Assembly (NCBI GenBank): GCA_024638285.1
Contig: JAHEKP010000008.1
Location: 1-59,563, forward strand
Source: Cryomorphaceae bacterium
GTDB lineage: Bacteria > Bacteroidota > Bacteroidia > Flavobacteriales > Schleiferiaceae
Reading direction: 5' to 3'
Length of the DNA stretch: 59,563 nucleotides
The position numbers were made by a program, and so were the translations under genes. Below are positions 35,476-43,454 of this stretch, one piece after another. Under the pieces are notes generated by a model that was given only the letters and a program-made list of their open reading frames with translations, was not told the DNA's origin and ran no database searches. The first letter of the stretch is position 1; the number at the start of each line of letters is the position of its first letter.

Positions 35476-36626
35476 TAAGCCAGCGGAAGCGAAATTTTAA
35501 ATGTAGTTCCTTCCCCGGGAATGCTCTGTTCTAGAGTTAATTTTCCCCCGTGGTATTCCTCTATAATACGTTTTGCTAAACTCAGGCCTAATCCCCATCC
35601 GCGACTTTTGCTTGTGAAACCGGGTTCGAAAATTTTGCGTTGGTCGGCAGGAGCAATGCCTCGACCAGTATCTCTAATTCGTACCACAGCGCGGCCTGAT
35701 TGTATTTTCTTTTCTACAGCAATTACACCGGAACCGTCCATAGCATCTGCAGAATTTTTTATCATATTTTCAAGGACCCAACTGATCAATTGTTGGTTGT
35801 GATTCGATGCATTTACGCCTTCCATTTCGAGGGTAAGCGTAATTTTTTTACCCAATCGACTCCGTAAGTATTCTACCGTTCGCGCCACAGTATCGTCAAG
35901 GTTTTTATCTGTTCGCTCAGGTTGTGAACCTATTTTACTGAAGCGGTCTGTAATGTCGGTTAATCGATCAATGTCCTTTTCCATTTCCCCGAAAGCAATT
36001 TCCTTAGGATACTGCTCCTTGAGATAGGCCAACCAACCCATCAATGCACTTAAAGGGGTGCCTATCTGGTGCGCAGTTTCTTTCGCCATTCCGGTCCAAA
36101 CCTTATTTTGCTCAGAGCGTCTGGCATTTGAAAAGGCCATGTAACTAATGAGCATATAAACACCAATTACCCCTAACAGTATTAATGGGTATAGGCGCAA
36201 TTTTGTAAGTAAGTTCGATCCTTTATAATAGAGGAAATTGATTTGTCCGTCTGCATATGAATTCTCCAAAACACTCCCGCTGGATTTGAATTCTTCCAAC
36301 TTTCGTGCAAGGTATTTTTCCGGATTGCTTTCCGGTGTTTTCAGGTTGCGGTGCGCAATAATGGTACCCTCGCTATCCGTGAGAATGACTGGAATGGTAG
36401 TGTTGTCTTGTATGATTTGGGTGTAGAAGCTTAAATTCACATCATCTTCTGCGAAGAAAACGGCCTCCACGGCCTCAGCCCATCGTTTGATTTTCAGCTC
36501 CTCTTCTGCACGCAGTTCTTTTAAGAAGGATTCGGTGTAAAACAAAGAAGCCAGGCCAATAATCGTCCCGAATGCGATGAGCGCAATCTTCCAGTGAATT
36601 TTTCGTGTATACACATCCCAGTTCAT
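35475..36626 (-). CDS. Membrane sensor histidine kinase
   Basis: A 383-residue sensor kinase. Domains: transmembrane helix 1 (about 12-30), a periplasmic sensor region of about 115 residues, transmembrane helix 2 (about 145-165), then the dimerisation/phosphoacceptor helix with the histidine in AKETAHQIGTPLSALMGWL (about 187-205), and the HATPase domain with NMIKNSADAM (N box), DTGRGIAP (G1) and GWGLGLSL (G2). No response regulator gene is adjacent, so the partner is unknown. The signal is unknown. It lies directly before hemW with a 1-nt overlap and diverges from the mannosyltransferase gene across only 37 bp. Confidence 0.92.
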   Translation of the reverse strand: MNWDVYTRKIHWKIALIAFGTIIGLASLFYTESFLKELRAEEELKIKRWAEAVEAVFFAEDDVNLSFYTQIIQDNTTIPVILTDSEGTIIAHRNLKTPESNPEKYLARKLEEFKSSGSVLENSYADGQINFLYYKGSNLLTKLRLYPLILLGVIGVYMLISYMAFSNARRSEQNKVWTGMAKETAHQIGTPLSALMGWLAYLKEQYPKEIAFGEMEKDIDRLTDITDRFSKIGSQPERTDKNLDDTVARTVEYLRSRLGKKITLTLEMEGVNASNHNQQLISWVLENMIKNSADAMDGSGVIAVEKKIQSGRAVVRIRDTGRGIAPADQRKIFEPGFTSKSRGWGLGLSLAKRIIEEYHGGKLTLEQSIPGEGTTFKISLPLA

Positions 36627-36651
36627 ACCACTAAACTAGCGCTTTCTTTCC

Positions 36652-36659
36652 TACATTTG
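36652..36659 (+). promoter_or_regulatory. Predicted -7 box for the mannosyltransferase operon
   Basis: TACATTTG, exact TAnnTTTG, ends 4 nt before the ATG at 36664. Transcription would start at or within a few bases of the start codon, suggesting a leaderless mRNA. Confidence 0.5.
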
Positions 36660-36663
36660 CTGC

Positions 36664-37386
36664 ATGTCACGCGCATTAGTCATTATACCTACATACAACG
36701 AGATTGAAAACATCGAAAAGATGCTGAACACCGTTATGGCTTTGCCCGGCGGTTACGAAGTATTGATTGTTGATGACGGCTCTCCGGACGGAACGGCGGA
36801 CGTGGTGCGTAATTTAATGGATGTACACGGGGCTCGCATTCACCTCGAGGAACGTACGGGTAAACTTGGTTTAGGAACGGCCTATATCCATGGTTTTAAA
36901 TGGGCTCTGGCGCGTGAATATGACTACGTCTTTGAAATGGATTGTGATTTCTCTCATAACCCTAAGGATTTACCTAGATTGTTGGCGGCATGTGAGCATG
37001 GCGCTGATGTAAGTATAGGCTCGCGTTACGTTCAAGGAGTAAATGTGGTGAATTGGCCCATGAGCAGAGTATTATTGAGCTATTTCGCTTCTGTTTATGT
37101 TCGTTTCATTACTGGAATGCCAATCCAAGACGCAACTGCTGGTTTTAAATGCTATAAGCGTGGAACTTTAGCTGTAATTGACTTTTCAAAAATCCATTTT
37201 GTGGGTTACGCTTTCCAGATTGAAATGAAATTTACCGCTTGGCGCAAAGGACTCGTGGTTAAGGAAGTGCCGGTCATTTTTACCGACCGTACAGAAGGGA
37301 CCAGCAAAATGTCTAGCGGCATCATCAAAGAAGCCATTTTTGGTGTTATAAAATTGAAAATTTGGAGTTGGTTCACCAAACCCTAA
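36664..37386 (+). CDS. Polyprenol monophosphomannose synthase (GT2 family)
   Basis: A 240-residue dolichyl/polyprenyl-phosphate mannosyltransferase-like GT2 enzyme that loads a sugar from a nucleotide donor onto a lipid phosphate on the cytoplasmic face. Seen: ALVIIPTYNEIENI, VLIVDDGSPDGTADVV (donor binding), FEMDCDFSHNP (DxD-type metal site), IGSRYVQGVNVVNWP, QDATAGFKCYKR and FTDRTEGTSKMS. There is no C-terminal membrane domain, as in the short bacterial forms. It heads a run with dihydroorotase (18-nt gap), a DUF4296 protein and a DUF2141 protein. Confidence 0.92.
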   Translation: MSRALVIIPTYNEIENIEKMLNTVMALPGGYEVLIVDDGSPDGTADVVRNLMDVHGARIHLEERTGKLGLGTAYIHGFKWALAREYDYVFEMDCDFSHNPKDLPRLLAACEHGADVSIGSRYVQGVNVVNWPMSRVLLSYFASVYVRFITGMPIQDATAGFKCYKRGTLAVIDFSKIHFVGYAFQIEMKFTAWRKGLVVKEVPVIFTDRTEGTSKMSSGIIKEAIFGVIKLKIWSWFTKP

Positions 37387-37404
37387 ATAACCCTTACCTG
37401 ATAA

Positions 37405-38748
37405 ATGTTGAAATCGTATCTCATTAAAAATGCCCGCATGGTCAATGAGGGTGAAGTCTTTGAAGGTGATTTGCTCATTGAAAACGGCAGAATTGCAAAA
37501 ATTGATGACTCTATTGGCCCTAAAAACGGGAATGTAACTATAATCGATGCTAACGGTAAATTCCTTTTGCCAGGAGTTATCGATGATCAGGTCCACTTTA
37601 GAGAGCCTGGGCTCACACATAAAGGGGATATTCATTCAGAATCGCGTGCTGCGGTAGCCGGAGGAATTACCTCCTATATGGAACAACCCAATACCAAGCC
37701 GGCGGCCCTTACCATCGAGGAGTTGGAGAAGAAGTACGCGCGTGCCGCGCAGGTATCGTTAGCCAACTACAGTTTTAACATGGGGGCATCAAACGACAAC
37801 TTGGAAGAGTTGAAGAAGGTGAGTAAGCGCGATGTAGCAGGGATAAAAATCTTCATGGGTTCTTCTACGGGTAATATGTTGGTTGACGAGCAGAAAACGT
37901 TAGAGGGCATTTTCCAATTGGACCATCAACTGATCACGCATTGCGAAGATGAAGCGACTATAAAAGCAAATTTAGCGCGTGCAAAGGCCGAATTTGGGGA
38001 TAATATACCCATGTCACAGCACCCTGTGATTCGTAGCGAGCAGGCGTGTTATTTAAGTTCATCTACGGCTGTTGATTTAGCCAAGAAATACAATAGCCGC
38101 CTTCATGTCTTTCACATCAGTACCGGAAAGGAAACGAAGTTATTTTCGAACCGTAAACCGTTAGCTGAGAAGCGGATTACTTCGGAAGTTTGTGTTCACC
38201 ATTTATGGTTTGATGATAGTCAGTACGCGAAAAAGGGCAGCCACATCAAATGGAATCCTGCAGTAAAGACTTCTGAGGATAGAGCTGCGCTGTGGAAAGC
38301 AGTATTGGATGACCGCTTAGATGTAATCGCCACAGATCATGCACCACATACCCTTGAAGAGAAGGCAGCCAGCTATTTGAACGCACCTTCTGGCGGCCCT
38401 CTAGTGCAGCATGCACTACCGGCAATGATGGAGCGGGTACACGATGGGATTTTTACCATCGAAAAAATGGTAGAAAAAATGTGTCACAATCCTGCGATTT
38501 TGTTCCGAATGGAGGAGCGGGGCTTCTTGCGCGAAGGATATCATGCAGATTTAGTTTTGGTTGAGCCCAACCAGCCCTGGAGCGTAAATAAGCAAAACAT
38601 ATTGTACAAATGTGGTTGGTCCCCGTTTGAAGGGACCCTTTTTAGATCTAAAGTGACGCACACTTTTGTAGGCGGACATCTTGCGTTTAAAGAAGGCAAA
38701 ATAGACGATAGTGTATTGGGTTCACGTTTAGTGTTTGATAGAGACTAG
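37405..38748 (+). CDS. pyrC: Dihydroorotase
   Basis: A 447-residue amidohydrolase of the long dihydroorotase (DHOase type I/AllB-like) branch, which cyclises carbamoyl aspartate in pyrimidine synthesis. Zinc ligands and catalytic residues are visible: DDQVHFREPG (HxH-type, about 58-67), the carboxylated lysine in AGIKIFMGSSTGNM (about 150), THCED, HVFHISTG, and the catalytic Asp in ATDHAPHT (about 310). Allantoinase is an alternative, but the conserved DQVHFREPG and genome context favour dihydroorotase. It follows the mannosyltransferase gene closely. Confidence 0.92.
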   Translation: MLKSYLIKNARMVNEGEVFEGDLLIENGRIAKIDDSIGPKNGNVTIIDANGKFLLPGVIDDQVHFREPGLTHKGDIHSESRAAVAGGITSYMEQPNTKPAALTIEELEKKYARAAQVSLANYSFNMGASNDNLEELKKVSKRDVAGIKIFMGSSTGNMLVDEQKTLEGIFQLDHQLITHCEDEATIKANLARAKAEFGDNIPMSQHPVIRSEQACYLSSSTAVDLAKKYNSRLHVFHISTGKETKLFSNRKPLAEKRITSEVCVHHLWFDDSQYAKKGSHIKWNPAVKTSEDRAALWKAVLDDRLDVIATDHAPHTLEEKAASYLNAPSGGPLVQHALPAMMERVHDGIFTIEKMVEKMCHNPAILFRMEERGFLREGYHADLVLVEPNQPWSVNKQNILYKCGWSPFEGTLFRSKVTHTFVGGHLAFKEGKIDDSVLGSRLVFDRD

Positions 38749-38751
38749 AAG

Positions 38752-39123
38752 ATGATGCGACTCGGGAACTATGCAGTAGGCTTGTTATTCATCCTTTCCA
38801 TAGGATGTGCTTCTCCCGAGGTTCAGATTCCTCAAAACGTCTTGACGCCTAAGCAGATGATGCCGATTATGGTAGACATTCATGTAATAGAGGGTGCGCG
38901 AAACGGTTCTATCATGCTTGGCGACACAAACGGTATCGAAGATTATTATGCGAAGGTCTATGAAAAGTACGGAATCACTGAGGATCAATTCAAATCTAGC
39001 TTCGCCTTTTACAGTGACAACCCTACAGTCTTTATACCTATCTATGAAGAGGTTCTGGATTCGCTCAAAGCAAACGGTGCACTTCTAACGAAAAAAGGAG
39101 TAGAGATCGAATATGAAGATTAA
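38752..39123 (+). CDS. DUF4296 domain lipoprotein
   Basis: A 123-residue putative lipoprotein with lipobox LSIGC near residue 15-19. The remainder matches the Bacteroidota DUF4296 pattern: LTPKQMMPIMVDIHVIEGA, then YYAKVYEKYGITEDQFKSSFAFY, then FIPIYEEVLDSLKANGA. Function unknown; a helical periplasmic protein. It begins 3 nt after the dihydroorotase stop and overlaps the DUF2141 gene by 11 nt, so it belongs to that operon. A second ATG (38755) directly follows the first. Confidence 0.85.
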   Translation: MMRLGNYAVGLLFILSIGCASPEVQIPQNVLTPKQMMPIMVDIHVIEGARNGSIMLGDTNGIEDYYAKVYEKYGITEDQFKSSFAFYSDNPTVFIPIYEEVLDSLKANGALLTKKGVEIEYED

Positions 39124-39532
39124 AACACTCCTTCTTATTATGGCCTGCTGTGCCGGTACTTTGGTTGCTCAGGAAAAACCAGGTTTGTACTTCACTTGTG
39201 CCTCCGCTGATCAGTACCCTACGCGAATAGCATATGAAGTGTTAGATGCTAATGAACAACGAATTGCGGTTGGTTTTCAAGATATAACGTCTTCTAGGGA
39301 TACTGTGTATGTCGCAGTGGAACTGCCCGAAAGGTTTATGGTACAGGTCTATGAAGATGCCAATCGAAATGATAAATTGGACCGTGGACTATTTACGCAA
39401 CCGCTCGAGCGCTACGATTTTAGTAATAAAGCTTGGGTATTCTTAGGAAAACCCGATTTAGCCGATGCGCTCGTAGAGCGTCAGGGTACGGAACATTATT
39501 TGCATTTTCAATTGAAAGACGTTCTAGACTAG
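39113..39532 (+). CDS. DUF2141-like secreted protein
   Basis: A 139-residue protein with a signal peptide (1-19, ending LVA). The core resembles DUF2141: MVQVYEDANRNDKLDRGLF then PLERYDFSNKAW, a beta-sandwich-type repeat with an acidic, possibly calcium-binding loop (DANRNDKLD). Function unknown. It overlaps the DUF4296 gene by 11 nt at its start and the convergent alpha/beta hydrolase by 9 nt at its end. Confidence 0.72.
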   Translation: MKIKTLLLIMACCAGTLVAQEKPGLYFTCASADQYPTRIAYEVLDANEQRIAVGFQDITSSRDTVYVAVELPERFMVQVYEDANRNDKLDRGLFTQPLERYDFSNKAWVFLGKPDLADALVERQGTEHYLHFQLKDVLD

Positions 39533-40303
39533 CTCTTCTAGGAAGTCAACTACTATAGATGAGAACGTTTCCCGGGCTTCTGCATGTACCCAATGCCCTG
39601 CATTTGCAATGGTTTCAATATGCGCCGCAGGGAAATGATCGACTATTGCATCTTCGTCTTCCGCTGTAATGTAGCCGCTTGCACCGCCTGCGATGAATAT
39701 AGTAGGACGATCAAAGTAGCCAAACTCCAAAGGTGTTCCTACTTCATGTAGTTGGTCTTCGAGGGCATCTAAGTTGAATCGGAACGCCAATTTCTCTTTA
39801 GTCTGCCAGTATAAACTCTTCAGAAAAAATTGGCGAATGCCCGCGTTATCAACGCTTTTTGCAAGAATCGCATCTACTGTACTGCGCGATTCAATGGCAT
39901 CAAAATCTACCGACTTCATCGCATTTATATAGCCTTGATGGTGAATGGGATAAGCTTTTGGTGCTATATCTACAACGACTAAGGCCCGCACGCGTTCCGG
40001 CCGACTCACGGCAAAGTGCATGGCGGTTTTTCCGCCCATGCTGTGGCCTAAGATGACGGCTGTATTTAATCCCTTTGCATCCATGTATGCTTCTAGATCG
40101 GCAGCCATTGCATCGTAGTTATGGACGCGATGATGCGGAGACTTTCCATGGTTGCGCTGGTCCAGAGCATGCACTTGCCATCCTAATTCTGCCCAATGTT
40201 TTGCATGCGTCGCCCAGTTGTCCCCCATGCCAAACAACCCATGAAGGATGATCAGTGGTGCGCCTTCTCCGTAGACTTTAGAGAACAATGGTACTACTTC
40301 CAT
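39524..40303 (-). CDS. Alpha/beta hydrolase (YbfF-like esterase)
   Basis: A 259-residue cytosolic alpha/beta-fold hydrolase. Seen: [21 protein letters not shown] with the oxyanion [14 protein letters not shown], the nucleophile elbow [10 protein letters not shown] (Ser about residue 92), the acid in [15 protein letters not shown], and the catalytic His in [10 protein letters not shown]. The sequence pattern is that of acyl-CoA esterase/YbfF proteins; the substrate is unknown. Its start overlaps the pdxJ stop by 10 nt (pdxJ is upstream on the same strand), so the two are coupled. Confidence 0.88.
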   Translation of the reverse strand: MEVVPLFSKVYGEGAPLIILHGLFGMGDNWATHAKHWAELGWQVHALDQRNHGKSPHHRVHNYDAMAADLEAYMDAKGLNTAVILGHSMGGKTAMHFAVSRPERVRALVVVDIAPKAYPIHHQGYINAMKSVDFDAIESRSTVDAILAKSVDNAGIRQFFLKSLYWQTKEKLAFRFNLDALEDQLHEVGTPLEFGYFDRPTIFIAGGASGYITAEDEDAIVDHFPAAHIETIANAGHWVHAEARETFSSIVVDFLEELV

Positions 40304-41034
40304 GCGGATGGGTTTAAACAGTTTCTGTATTGCTGAATGGTATTGTGGAGCCCTAAATAAAGTGCATCAGCAATCAATGCGTGACCAATGCTCACTTCGT
40401 CCAAATTTCCGTGAAGCTTCTGAGCGAAGAAGCTGAGGTTTTCTAAACTGAGATCGTGACCGGCGTTTACACCTAGGCCAATACTTTTCGCATAGGCTGC
40501 ACTGCTTACAAAAGGCGCAACTGCAGCCGCGCTATCTTTAGCATAACCTACGGCATAGGATTCTGTATACAATTCTATACGATCTGTACCGGTAGCTTTT
40601 GCTGCGGCAATCTGCTTGTGATCGGTTTCTATAAAAATAGATGTGCGAATTCCTGCATCTTTAAAGGTTGCGATCACCTCGGTCAAGAGTTCTTTGTGTT
40701 GCATAGCGTCCCATCCTGCATTTGAAGTTAAAACACCAGGGGGGTCGGGGACCAGCGTGACTTGTGCGGGTCGATTAGTGAGCACGAGCGCGATAAATTC
40801 TTTATTGGGATACCCTTCAATGTTGAACTCTGTGTTCACTGCAGGAGCTAAATCTGCTACATCGCTGTAGCGAATGTGACGCTGATCGGGTCTCGGGTGG
40901 ACAGTAATGCCTTCCGCGCCAAACCGCTCACAATCAAGTGCAACTTTCAAGATATTTGGGACATCGCCGCCTCTTGCATTGCGAAGGGTAGCAATTTTAT
41001 TGATATTAACGCTGAGTTTTGTGTGATCGTTCAT
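40294..41034 (-). CDS. pdxJ: Pyridoxine 5'-phosphate synthase
   Basis: A 246-residue PdxJ, a TIM-barrel enzyme that joins deoxyxylulose 5-phosphate with 3-amino-2-oxopropyl phosphate in the DXP-dependent vitamin B6 pathway. Seen: [18 protein letters not shown] at the N-terminus, [57 protein letters not shown], and [12 protein letters not shown] plus [14 protein letters not shown]. The ATG at 41034 matches the family start; in-frame starts further upstream are rejected because they run into the divergent CBS gene's control region. A TAGCTTTG box lies 5 nt before the ATG. Confidence 0.95.
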   Translation of the reverse strand: MNDHTKLSVNINKIATLRNARGGDVPNILKVALDCERFGAEGITVHPRPDQRHIRYSDVADLAPAVNTEFNIEGYPNKEFIALVLTNRPAQVTLVPDPPGVLTSNAGWDAMQHKELLTEVIATFKDAGIRTSIFIETDHKQIAAAKATGTDRIELYTESYAVGYAKDSAAAVAPFVSSAAYAKSIGLGVNAGHDLSLENLSFFAQKLHGNLDEVSIGHALIADALYLGLHNTIQQYRNCLNPSAWK

Positions 41035-41039
41035 GTGGG

Positions 41040-41047
41040 CAAAGCTA
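41040..41047 (-). promoter_or_regulatory. Predicted -7 box of pdxJ
   Basis: TAGCTTTG on the minus strand, exact TAnnTTTG, with only 5 nt to the pdxJ ATG (41034). It lies back to back with the CBS gene's box in a 39-bp intergenic region. Confidence 0.5.
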
Positions 41048-41058
41048 AAGAAAAGGGC

Positions 41059-41066
41059 TATGTTTG
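41059..41066 (+). promoter_or_regulatory. Predicted -7 box of the CBS-nadK-porG-uppS-bamA operon
   Basis: TATGTTTG, exact TAnnTTTG, 7 nt before the ATG at 41074. No convincing -33 element. The mRNA leader would be 0-3 nt. Confidence 0.5.
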
Positions 41067-41073
41067 TTATGAA

Positions 41074-41742
41074 ATGTTCCAAGAAACACTACATACAGAA
41101 CCTATTAAAGGAATTCTTCCTCAAACAACCATTGCAGAGGCTTTGGAGTTCATGGTGGATCTAAAAATCAGCCACCTTCCCGTGGTTTCGAATGATGGCA
41201 TTTATAGGGGACTTTTGAGTGAAGATGCACTTTATGAAGCCGAAGATGATACGCAGTTCGTTCAAAGCGCTTTGCGGGCTGCTTTCGTCCCTCATGTACT
41301 ATCGGGCGCTCATTTTTTCGAGGTCATGGAAGTTTGTACGCAGTACCGTATCACATTAGTTCCCGTAGTGACGAAGGAAGGACACTACATTAATTCCTAT
41401 GTACTTTCTGATATTTTAGAATGCTTTAGAGCCACACCTACATTGCTTCAAGCGGGTGCCATCCTGGTGGTTAACATTACAGCGGACCAGTACAGTTTAA
41501 TAGAAATTGCCCATGCTGTTGAACATAATGACGCCAAGCTTTTAGGGTTGTGGATGACCCACAAGGCAGCAGAAACCTCTGTGCAATTGACGTTAAAGAT
41601 TAACTTAGAGCATACTGCGCCCATTGTCAAGAGTTTACAACGCTACGGCTACGAAATAGAAGGTATCTTTGGCGATGAATCGTACGAAGCCGATTACCGC
41701 GAACGATACGACCATTTAATGAACTATTTGAAGTACTCATGA
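41074..41742 (+). CDS. CBS domain pair protein with ACT-like C-terminal domain
   Basis: A 222-residue protein with two CBS motifs (about 1-130: [33 protein letters not shown], then [11 protein letters not shown] and [13 protein letters not shown]) and a C-terminal ACT-like segment (about 135-210: [21 protein letters not shown], then LLGLWMTH, then [11 protein letters not shown]). CBS pairs bind adenosine nucleotides such as AMP, ATP or NAD(P); ACT domains usually bind amino acids. No catalytic domain is attached, so it is a stand-alone regulator candidate. It overlaps nadK by 4 nt (ATGA) and diverges from pdxJ. The start at 41074 is chosen because of the promoter box and domain onset. Confidence 0.82.
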   Translation: MFQETLHTEPIKGILPQTTIAEALEFMVDLKISHLPVVSNDGIYRGLLSEDALYEAEDDTQFVQSALRAAFVPHVLSGAHFFEVMEVCTQYRITLVPVVTKEGHYINSYVLSDILECFRATPTLLQAGAILVVNITADQYSLIEIAHAVEHNDAKLLGLWMTHKAAETSVQLTLKINLEHTAPIVKSLQRYGYEIEGIFGDESYEADYRERYDHLMNYLKYS

Positions 41743-42629
41743 GAATAGCACTCTTTGGACGCACACCTAAACCCGCGAACCTGCCTTACTTAGAAGTGGT
41801 GTTGGAAAAATTGGTTGAGGAAGGTGTTGACTTTGCAGTGTATCATACCATGGCCAGTGCATGCGATGAAATTAAGACCGAAGAGTTTCCAGAAATGCAC
41901 TTCTCGACGTTTTCAGACGAAGAAGAATTGGAAAACTTTGACCCGCATTTTCTTATTTCATTAGGAGGAGATGGAACCATTCTCGATGCTACTGTACTTA
42001 TACAGAATAAAGACATTCCTATTTTAGGAATCAATATGGGCAGATTAGGCTTTCTTGCAAACGTTGCGAAAAGCAATATAGAGAGCTCCCTAGATGCACT
42101 TTTTAGTGGGCGGTTCCAATTGGATTTTCGTTCACTTTTGCAGCTGCGTACCTCCTGCAATCGCGTGGTTAAACCAAATTTCGCACTCAATGAAATTACC
42201 ATTGCGCGGAAAGAAACGACCAGCATGATTACTGTACATACCTACTTGAACGGTGCCTATTTAAATAGTTATTGGGCAGATGGCTTAATCGTGAGCACTC
42301 CTACAGGTTCTACAGGATATAGTTTAAGTTGTGGCGGCCCCATTATTATGCCGAATAGTGAAAATTTTGTCCTTACCCCGATCGCTCCGCACAATTTGAC
42401 CATGCGTCCCTTCGTTATCTCTGATAATAATACCCTTCGGCTTCGTATAGAAAGTCGAGAAAACGAATTTTTAACCTCTTTAGATAGTCGAATACACAGT
42501 TTTGATACCACCACGGAACTCTTTATTCAAAAAGCTGATTTCCGTATCGCTTTAGTCCAAACTGAACTTCAAGATTTCCCATCTACCCTTCGCAATAAAT
42601 TAAGCTGGGGGTTAGATTACAGAAATTAA
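41739..42629 (+). CDS. nadK: NAD kinase
   Basis: A 296-residue NAD kinase that makes NADP from NAD and ATP. Seen: SLGGDGTILDA (GGDGT motif, about 75-83), GINMGRLGFLANV, the ALNEITIAR strand, and WADGLIVSTPTGSTGYSLSCGGP (nucleotide-binding segment, about 180-202). The length fits the family. The ATG overlaps the CBS-ACT gene stop (ATGA), indicating tight co-expression, and porG follows after 3 nt. Confidence 0.95.
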   Translation: MRIALFGRTPKPANLPYLEVVLEKLVEEGVDFAVYHTMASACDEIKTEEFPEMHFSTFSDEEELENFDPHFLISLGGDGTILDATVLIQNKDIPILGINMGRLGFLANVAKSNIESSLDALFSGRFQLDFRSLLQLRTSCNRVVKPNFALNEITIARKETTSMITVHTYLNGAYLNSYWADGLIVSTPTGSTGYSLSCGGPIIMPNSENFVLTPIAPHNLTMRPFVISDNNTLRLRIESRENEFLTSLDSRIHSFDTTTELFIQKADFRIALVQTELQDFPSTLRNKLSWGLDYRN

Positions 42630-42632
42630 TTC

Positions 42633-43454
42633 ATGAAAAAAGTACTCCTATACCTGCTGCTTTTCAGTAGTTCTTTCCTTCATGCTCAATTTTATGAGCT
42701 GGGCTTTGGGGGCTCCGGAACTTTGTTTCACGGCGATGTCGGTGCAGTGGGTAGCAATGCGCAAGGGGTCTATGGATTCTTGCCAAACCAACCTGTAGGG
42801 CAAATCACCTTGCGTCGTCAATACAATTGGCATTGGGGTACACGGTTGAATTATTACCGCGGCTATGTAGGCGCTTCCGACGCTTGGGCGAAGGACGATT
42901 TCAAATTAAATAGAGGCATCGCCTTTCGTACAGAACTTTCTGAATTCAGTTATATGACGGAATTTAACTTTTGGCCGTACGGAACCGGGACGAAATTCAA
43001 GCGCTCCTTTTATGTTTTTGGAGGACTGGGCTTGACTTTTTATAATCCTCAAGGTTTTTATCAAGACGAATGGCACAATCTACGTGAGTTGGGCACGGAA
43101 GGCCAGCAGACGGCACTGAGTGATCAACTGTTTTACGGCAATACCACCCTCACAGTGCCCTTTGGAATGGGCTACCGTCAGAGTTTAGGACGCGATTTCA
43201 GTATGTCTGCAGAAATTGGCTGGCGCAGGTACGGGACGGATTACATGGACGATACCAGCGGAGATTTCGTAGATGCAGCGGCCTTAGAAGAGGAGCGAAA
43301 TGCCGTTGCAGCCTATTTCTCAAATCCAGGAAACGTAGCATATTCAAATGGATTGGCTCGAGGCACTGCTGAACAGCGAGATTGGACTATTTTTGCCGGA
43401 CTGACCATTTTTTACAACCTAAGTCCCCGAGATGAACGCTGCAGTGGATTCTAA
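42633..43454 (+). CDS. porG: PorG-like outer-membrane protein (DUF6089 family)
   Basis: A 273-residue predicted beta-barrel with signal peptide (1-19, ending FLHAQ). The pattern FYELGFGGSGTLFHGDVG, RRQYNWHWGTRLNYYRG, FRTELSEFSYMTEFNFWPYG, SFYVFGGLGLTFYNPQG and a C-terminal DERCSGF matches DUF6089, the family of the T9SS component PorG. PorG is reported as an outer-membrane partner of the PorK/PorN ring in Porphyromonas gingivalis. The location directly before uppS and bamA matches the arrangement I recall in other Bacteroidota. The 3' end overlaps uppS by 23 nt. Confidence 0.85.
   Translation: MKKVLLYLLLFSSSFLHAQFYELGFGGSGTLFHGDVGAVGSNAQGVYGFLPNQPVGQITLRRQYNWHWGTRLNYYRGYVGASDAWAKDDFKLNRGIAFRTELSEFSYMTEFNFWPYGTGTKFKRSFYVFGGLGLTFYNPQGFYQDEWHNLRELGTEGQQTALSDQLFYGNTTLTVPFGMGYRQSLGRDFSMSAEIGWRRYGTDYMDDTSGDFVDAAALEEERNAVAAYFSNPGNVAYSNGLARGTAEQRDWTIFAGLTIFYNLSPRDERCSGF

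Noticed and set aside
40876-41073. Longer open frame upstream of the CBS gene
   Set aside because: It runs antisense through the pdxJ coding region and has no family similarity; the CBS domain and promoter box place the start at 41074.
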